Origin: Cercophora sp. LCS_1
Lineage: Eukaryota; Ascomycota; Sordariomycetes; Sordariales; Lasiosphaeriaceae
NCBI GenBank assembly: GCA_036250225.1
Contig: JAPZLL010000025.1
Location: 1 to 64,000, forward strand
DNA: 64,000 nucleotides
Reading direction: 5' to 3'
This document shows, one piece after another, positions 58,388-64,000 of the stretch. The translations under genes were made by a program, and so were the position numbers. The first letter of the stretch is position 1. Each line of letters opens with the position of its first letter. Below the pieces are notes generated by a model, which saw only the letters and a program-made list of their open reading frames with translations, was not told the DNA's origin and made no database searches.

Positions 58388-61300
58388 ATGACCGCAACGA
58401 ACGAGGTTCCCATCAAGGCCGACGCGGGCGCTTCCATGTCCAATTCGGCTGGCTCTCCCTCGGCCAGCGGTGCTGCGTCCGTGGGCGACGAAGCCGGTAT
58501 GTGCCACTCATTCATTGTCTTTGACATTCCCGAGGGGCGCCTGCTCCCCGGCCCTCTTGTCTTCGTGTTCCGACCCCTTGAGGCTGTGAGACGTGTGCTG
58601 AAATGTGACTGACGAAGCCGGCTCCAAAGCCTCGACAATCACGGTCAACACCAAGACCCCCGCAAATTTCCCTCCCCCCAAGACGGACAAGCCTCGTCCA
58701 CACGTCTGCGGGACTTGCCAGCGCTCGTTTGCCCGGCTGGAGCACCTCAAGCGCCATGAGCGCTCCCACACCAAGGAGAAGCCCTTCCAGTGTCCAGAAT
58801 GCTCGAGGTGCTTTGCTCGCCGGGATCTGCTTCTGCGACATCAGCAGAAGCTCCACCAGACGACAACGCCCTCGTCCCGCCCGCGCAATCGCCGCGAGAG
58901 CGTGGCCGGGACGACCCCGGGTGTCAGCCGGGCTCGAAAGAACAGTATCGCAGGCCCCAGCGCGGCTGCCAGCACCGCTGGGACTGCCGCGATGCGTCCT
59001 CGGGCAAACACCATCAGTCATATCGACCCCGCCGCCATGCAGATGCTCGCCGCGGCCAACCCTCAGGTCGCGAGGATGCCACCGACCCACAGTCGCCACC
59101 CCAGCCTGATCGGGTTGCCAATGCACGGTCTCAGCCATGATTTTGGCATGGCGCAGGCCTTGGTTCAGCGCGGAATGCCTCACGGGCTGCCCAAGCTCGA
59201 GACGCATAGCATCAATGGCTTGGACTTCTCTAGCGGCCTTCGGACCGCACCGCCGCTCCCGTTCAACTCTGATTTTGACTTTGAGGGCCTTCTCTTTGCG
59301 CCTTCCACGAGCTCCACCATCAACCCCAATGCTCTGCACCTCAGCGACTCTCCTCCGTCCATGTCGATGGATCCGCTGTCGCCTTTCCCCCATGGCCTGT
59401 CGGACATGGCAACGAGCCAGCACGTCGATGACCACTTTGACTGGTTCACAACGTTTGACCACCAAATGTCGTTCAACAACGGGCATAACGAGACGGCTGT
59501 AGATGGTTCGTCTCCATCAGCCATCAGCACTACCAGCCAGAGTGGAATCAGCGACGTCATGGTTGACGGCTCCAACCACCATGCGGGCCCAGCAGGGTCG
59601 GCCTCAATGTGGCAGTCGTCGATTATGGGACCTCCCCAAATGACAAACCCGTTCTCGCTGGACATGGGCAATTCTGTGTTCCCAGATCTTCTGGGCGGCG
59701 CTCCCTTGTCCCCGCAACCACCATCCACTAAGGGCCTCGGTGACACGTACTTCTCGACACCTCCTCCCTCGTTGAGCTCTCTGAGCCCCACCGTTCACCC
59801 CGGCATGGGCAACCAAAATCTCAACCAAGCGCTCAATTTCGGAGCCGGTCCGGAGACGCCGTCCTCGATGAATGGTAGTAATTATGGCACCTTACCCGTC
59901 TCGACAATCACTGATTCAACAAGAAATGCCATCCTAGGTGCCCTGTCGACCTCCCAGGCTTCCCACCTTGGTGCCCGGAGATATTCGTTCGCGACACCGA
60001 CCTCCCCCCTGACCGCACAAACGCCGACAACTGCCGGCGCTACCGAGCGGGGCAACAGCCTCCCGAGCACTCAAGATCTGCAGCGATTCGTCGGGGCCTA
60101 TCTGCGCTACTTTCATCCACATCTCCCCTTTATTCACGTACCGACGTTATCGTTCGAGGTACCGGCGCAGTCAGCTAACGGACGAAGTAGCGGTATTGGT
60201 GGGAGTGGGTGTTTACTTCTCTCCATGGCAACGATTGGCGCCTTGTTTGAGTTAGAGCACCAGGCGTCGACAGAGTTGTTTGCAATGGCCAAGAAGATGA
60301 TTCAGTTGTATCTCGACGAGAGGAGGAAAGCGAACGTAAGAAAGGCAGACTTCAGATCAACTCCGTTGACGGAGCAAAATTCACAGCAGCAGGAAAACCC
60401 CGTCGAGACTCCAGTATGGTTGGTCCAGGCGATGCTTCTCAATGTCGTGTATGGACACAATTGCGGGGACAAGCGGTCCGGGGAGATAGCCTCGACTCAT
60501 GCTGCCGCCCTGGTAAGTCTGGCAAAGGGGGCTGAATTGATGGAGCCAACCCGGATGGAGGCCTCGACCGACGTGGAGATGGCAGACGCAGACAATAACT
60601 GGACTGGCGCTGCTCAGAAGGACGTCGATGAGCAGGCCGAGTGGCTGCGCTGGGTATCCATGGAAGAGAGAAAGCGTACCTTGTACGCCGTCTTCATCAT
60701 CTCGAGCCTGTTGGTATCGGCATACAACCATACGCCGGCGTTGACAAACTCGGAGATCTGCCTGGATCTACCGTCTGACGAGGATTTCTTCTCGGCCGAG
60801 AGCAGAGCAGCGTTCCAAGCCAAAGGCGGAGTCGCAGCAGCTAATCACAACCGTATGACTTTCCATCAGGCTCTTGGGGAGCTTCTGCGCACCAACGAGA
60901 AGCAGCAGAAACTGGCTCTTAAGAACGCCAATCAACCCTTTGGATCGGCGGTCAATGCCAACGATCTGCCCAAGAGCAACCTGAAACCGAGTACGTTCGG
61001 CTGTTTGGTTCTGATCAATGCACTGCACAACTACATCTGGGAAACTCGTCAGCGACATCACAACAAGGTTTGGACCAATGAAGAAACAGAAAAGATGCAT
61101 CGCCACATTGAGCCCGCCCTGAGGGCATGGCATGCCGCCTGGGCGAGCAACCCGCAGCACAGCGCTGAGCGTCCGAATCCCTTCGGTCAGGGCCCACTCT
61201 CTGCGGACGCCATTCCGCTGCTCGACCTCGCGTATGTCCGTCTCTTTGTCAATCTGTCGCGCTCAAAGGAGAAGTTTTGGCAGCGTGACTGGGAGGGCAT

Positions 61301-62168
61301 GGCGGAAGAACTCGCCAAGGGCTCGGAGATCATTCAACATGCCGAGCACTCGCCCGCGTCCAACACCGACTCAGCAAACACTGATCCTTCGGACACTTCT
61401 GGGACAAGCTCCCTGTTTGTCGACTCTCCCCCCACGCAATCCTCGTCTCCTGAGTTCACAGCCTCCAAGTTCCCACCAGCTGGCACCATGAATCCTGCAA
61501 TAGCACAGCAGTCCTCCTCGGCACAATCGCAACCCCAAGTATCTGGCAGTCGAGCAACGTCGAGAAGAGAGAAACACCTCCGTAAAGCAGCCTTTTTCGC
61601 AGCTGAGACGCTCTCAGTCTCCAGCAAGCTCGGCGTGACGTTCGCCGACCTCACCAGCCGTGAGCTGCCGCTAGCATCGACGATGTGCGCCTTCGACTGT
61701 GCTCAAGTCCTAGCTGAATGGGTTGCCACTCTCCAGGATCGTGTCGGACGGTACCTTGGGATTCTCGGTCAAGATGAGGTTGATCTCATGCAAGTTCCAG
61801 CCATCATGCTCCTTGAGGATGAAGACGTCAAGCTTGTGAGCAAGATTCAAGAGATTCTGATGAGTGCGCAAGCCAAGATGAATTTGGAAATGGCGTCGTC
61901 GGGTGGTGGAATGAGCGGAGCTGAGGCAAGGTATCAGATGGACGACCGTGCCGGGTACGCAGCAAAGATTTTGAGGGTCACGGCATACATGTTTGACAAA
62001 GCTACTGTATGGCCTGGTAAGTAGCAAGGCTGCCAGTGCAGGCCACCCTTTGCATCGTTCTGACACTGACGGTTCCCAGTCACCCGACTCATCACATCTT
62101 GCCTTGAAACCCACGCAAACCACATGCGTGCCCGCGCGGAGAAGTCCGTCGTGACGCCTGAACAGTAG
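58388..62168 (+). CDS. C2H2 and fungal_trans transcription factor
   Basis: CDS join(58388..58496, 58618..62016, 62080..62168), 1,198 residues. The first intron is 121 bp (GTATGT...GACGAAG) and the second 63 bp (GTAAGT...TTCCCAG). Two C2H2 fingers lie at about 65-87 and 93-116: HVCGTCQRSFARLEHLKRHERSH and FQCPECSRCFARRDLLLRHQQKLH, the Adr1-type pair. A long Ser/Pro/Thr-rich middle follows. A fungal-specific transcription factor regulatory domain begins near residue 520 (LQRFVGAYLRYFHPHLPFIHVPTL) and reaches about 870, with VEWLRW-like and ISSLLVSAYNHTPALTNSEICLDLPSDEDFFSAES blocks. Yeast relatives with this architecture are Rsf2/Tda9 and fission-yeast Klf1, which act in respiration or quiescence. 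I assign the class, not a specific ortholog. The last exon encodes ...VTRLITSCLETHANHMRARAEKSVVTPEQ. Confidence 0.93.
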
Positions 62169-63986
62169 CTAGCTACGCCCTTCTGTCCTGACGAACGCCA
62201 GACGACGATGCAGCGCTTTTTTTTCTTCCATCAGCAACGTCTGAACGACAATGATACCCATTTATTTCCTGCGGTTCAAGTCTTAACCTTCAACAACTGT
62301 ACAATCTATTTGCCCGGATAGCTTCAAAGTTCAACGATTCTTCTGTCTATATAGGGATTTGCGGTCACAATGCCCGTTCACGATTTTGACGGTCTCAACA
62401 TTCGCTTGGGGGATGTCCTCACTTGGCTGACGATTGGGTCAACTTGGAGGCCAGGCCGACGCGCACGCGAAACGACTGAGTGGTTGAGTCCACTATTTTT
62501 TGATGATTGACATGATTGCAAATACGGCCTCGGTGGACACATGATTTCGCATGGCATGAGCGGATCGAGGGTTGGAACTAGCCTGTCGAGGGCCATTGAC
62601 TTAGGACGCATTACGATGCTATTGCACAGAAGACAAGTCGTTGTTCACAGCTGGGGTGGTGTCAACTTCGATACTTGCCAATGGTTGCTTTTATCGGCGT
62701 CTTGACCCCAGCGGGGCTGTAGCGGTGGATTTGCTTTGTTATGTGCGTGTGTTTTTTTTTCGGGTTCAAAGGCGAAATGTCTGGAGCAAAACGGCCTGAA
62801 TGCGAACAGGGATTTATGCTTGAATGGAAAAGGGACGATGCGAGGCGACGATGAGACAGCAAGGCGTCATGTTTAGCTTGGGTTCTTTGGTCTGGTTTGG
62901 CTGCTCTGAAGTGGAGCGGCGGAGGGAGAGAAATGCCACGTTTGTCTTTGCTGAAAGGCACGGAAGACCAAAAGTTGGGTGACGATGGCTGCTGTATGTA
63001 TTGGGATGGCAAAACATGGAAGAGAAAAACAGCGAGATTTGGCGATGGTGCATCGATGGCCCCTTTTCCCCTTTTGCCCCAGTGGAACGTGGTGTCTCAA
63101 GGTCTCAACGGATTGAATGTGCCCAGTTCCCCAGGCCTGATTCGCCGACCAATCCCCGCTGGTGTCAACGGCCCGTGTCGCAGATTGGGAAGGCGAAGGC
63201 GATTGTCAAAGGGGAAGTTGGAAAGGTGCAATCAGAAGTGGGAGTTCTAGACCTGTTTGGGCGCGTTAGCGTGGGCAAAACGCTGGGGCCAAGGGGGATC
63301 TGTGTTGGGATGCTGGAGTCGGTTGAGATTTCCGATGGCAGGTGTCACCGCTAACATGCGCAGCTCGAGATTTGCGTATTGCGCTGTTAATGCAGCGCCA
63401 AGACCCTAAATCTGGTACAGTCCCGTGTCTTGAACCCTTGAAGCTTGGCATGGCTTGAGCTACCCTTCCTGCAGGAATTTTTTTGCGGCCGCGTCGTGAG
63501 GAGGCGTGAGACGAAGGTTTGAGATAGTGATAACAACCACCGGATGGCGTCAACGCGCCCGAAGCTTAGGGCAGATTGGAAAGCGTGAATCCCGTCATCC
63601 AATTGACCTGCCAGAAGCCGCCCTGGAGCGGAAACCCGCCGTTATCGCAGGCGTGCAGGGACCGCCTACCGCAATCTTAAGCCGTCGCCTTCACCAGCAC
63701 GACATGGATGCAGGTTTTGACCATTGGCAAATCCGCTTGTCTGGATTTGCGGCAGAGGGGGCGGGCATTGTGGAGCAAAAGCCAAGGGGGAGGTTACGGT
63801 TGGAGCCAGGAAGGCAAGAGGGAAAGTTCAGAGTTGGGTAGTGGAAAAAAAATTACCAGGGCTCCTACTTTTTCTACCTCTCCTCCGCCTTTTTCCCTTT
63901 CTTCTCCTCCTTTTTCCTCCTCAAATCCAACAGCTCTCCCTCTCTCTTCTCATTTCCCCTCTTCCCCCACAAACAGCCAGCCCATC
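62169..63986. other. Intergenic region with a CT-rich promoter at its end
   Basis: The first part is the 3' flank of the transcription factor. From about 63,840 the sequence becomes strongly pyrimidine-rich (CTCC, TTTTCC repeats), typical of a fungal core promoter for the gene starting at 63,987. Nothing else is recognised in between, although frames at 62897-63354 are open by chance. Confidence 0.5.
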
Positions 63987-64000
63987 ATGGCCGTCACGAC
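63987..64000 (+). CDS. Start of a further gene, cut by the window end
   Basis: ATG at 63987-63989 is followed by GCC GTC ACG, giving MAVT before the window ends. The ATG lies directly after a CT-rich promoter stretch and has a suitable context (CCCATCATGG), so a real gene start is likely. Its product cannot be told from four codons. Confidence 0.5.

Noticed and set aside
1..64000. CRISPR arrays, bacterial operons, rRNA or tRNA genes
   Set aside because: The window is eukaryotic with spliceosomal introns. I saw no regularly spaced direct repeats, no rRNA sequence and no convincing tRNA cloverleaf, although a dedicated tRNA scan was not possible.

Overview
This window is nuclear DNA of a filamentous ascomycete (Pezizomycotina, most likely a Sordariomycete). 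The evidence is the many short spliceosomal introns of about 47-120 bp with GT..AG ends and CTAAC/CTGAC branch sites, fungus-specific families (HET, LDB19-type arrestin, C2H2/fungal_trans factor, fungal SRPK-like kinase), and an AT-rich block whose retroelement reading frames are broken in the way repeat-induced point mutation (RIP) breaks them. I could run no database search. Family calls rest on motifs that can be read by eye, and exon coordinates were worked out by hand.

Layout. (1) 1-11,680 is a transposon graveyard. It holds nested, inverted remnants of a chromodomain-carrying Ty3/Gypsy element with its LTRs, two copies of a second, GC-rich LTR family (one a solo LTR with a perfect 5-bp target duplication), and a 3.76-kb Mutator-like (MULE) DNA transposon with about 70-90-bp terminal inverted repeats. 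(2) About 12-23 kb is an accessory border zone: an intact 852-aa HET-domain gene, an F-box-like gene, a decayed second HET gene, a protein of unknown function and a small secreted double-psi beta-barrel protein. This mixture is typical of fungal allorecognition or fast-evolving regions next to heterochromatin, but no function follows from position alone. (3) About 23.7-49.7 kb is a conserved housekeeping core: Rad5-type repair helicase, a complex I assembly factor (NDUFAF6-like), an arrestin-related adaptor, GTPBP1-like GTPase, LSm3, a mitochondrial gene-expression factor candidate, GPI12/PIG-L, a four-helix membrane protein, chitin deacetylase, an SRPK-like kinase and a MOSC-domain protein. 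(4) 49.7-58.4 kb is a gene-poor stretch of about 8.7 kb. It ends in the CT-rich, uORF-bearing leader of a large C2H2 plus fungal_trans transcription factor (58,388-62,168). (5) The window closes on a CT-rich promoter and the first codons of another gene at 63,987.

The core genes serve separate processes (DNA damage tolerance, mitochondrial biogenesis, GPI anchors, mRNA decay and splicing, cell wall) and are not a cluster or pathway. Gene pairs are often divergent (Rad5/NDUFAF6, LSm3/mitochondrial factor, PIG-L/membrane protein) or convergent (GTPBP1/LSm3, mitochondrial factor/PIG-L).

Most worth a second look: the solo LTR inserted at the edge of another LTR, the MULE with its duplicated TIR module and telomere-like motif, an SRPK-like kinase whose DFG motif reads HFG, an in-frame TAG in the mitochondrial factor, a GC-AG intron in LSm3, a 250-bp module with a TATA-like site shared by two loci 30 kb apart, and the HET pseudogene stopped exactly in its CINQ motif. 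I did not find a clearly new multi-gene system.
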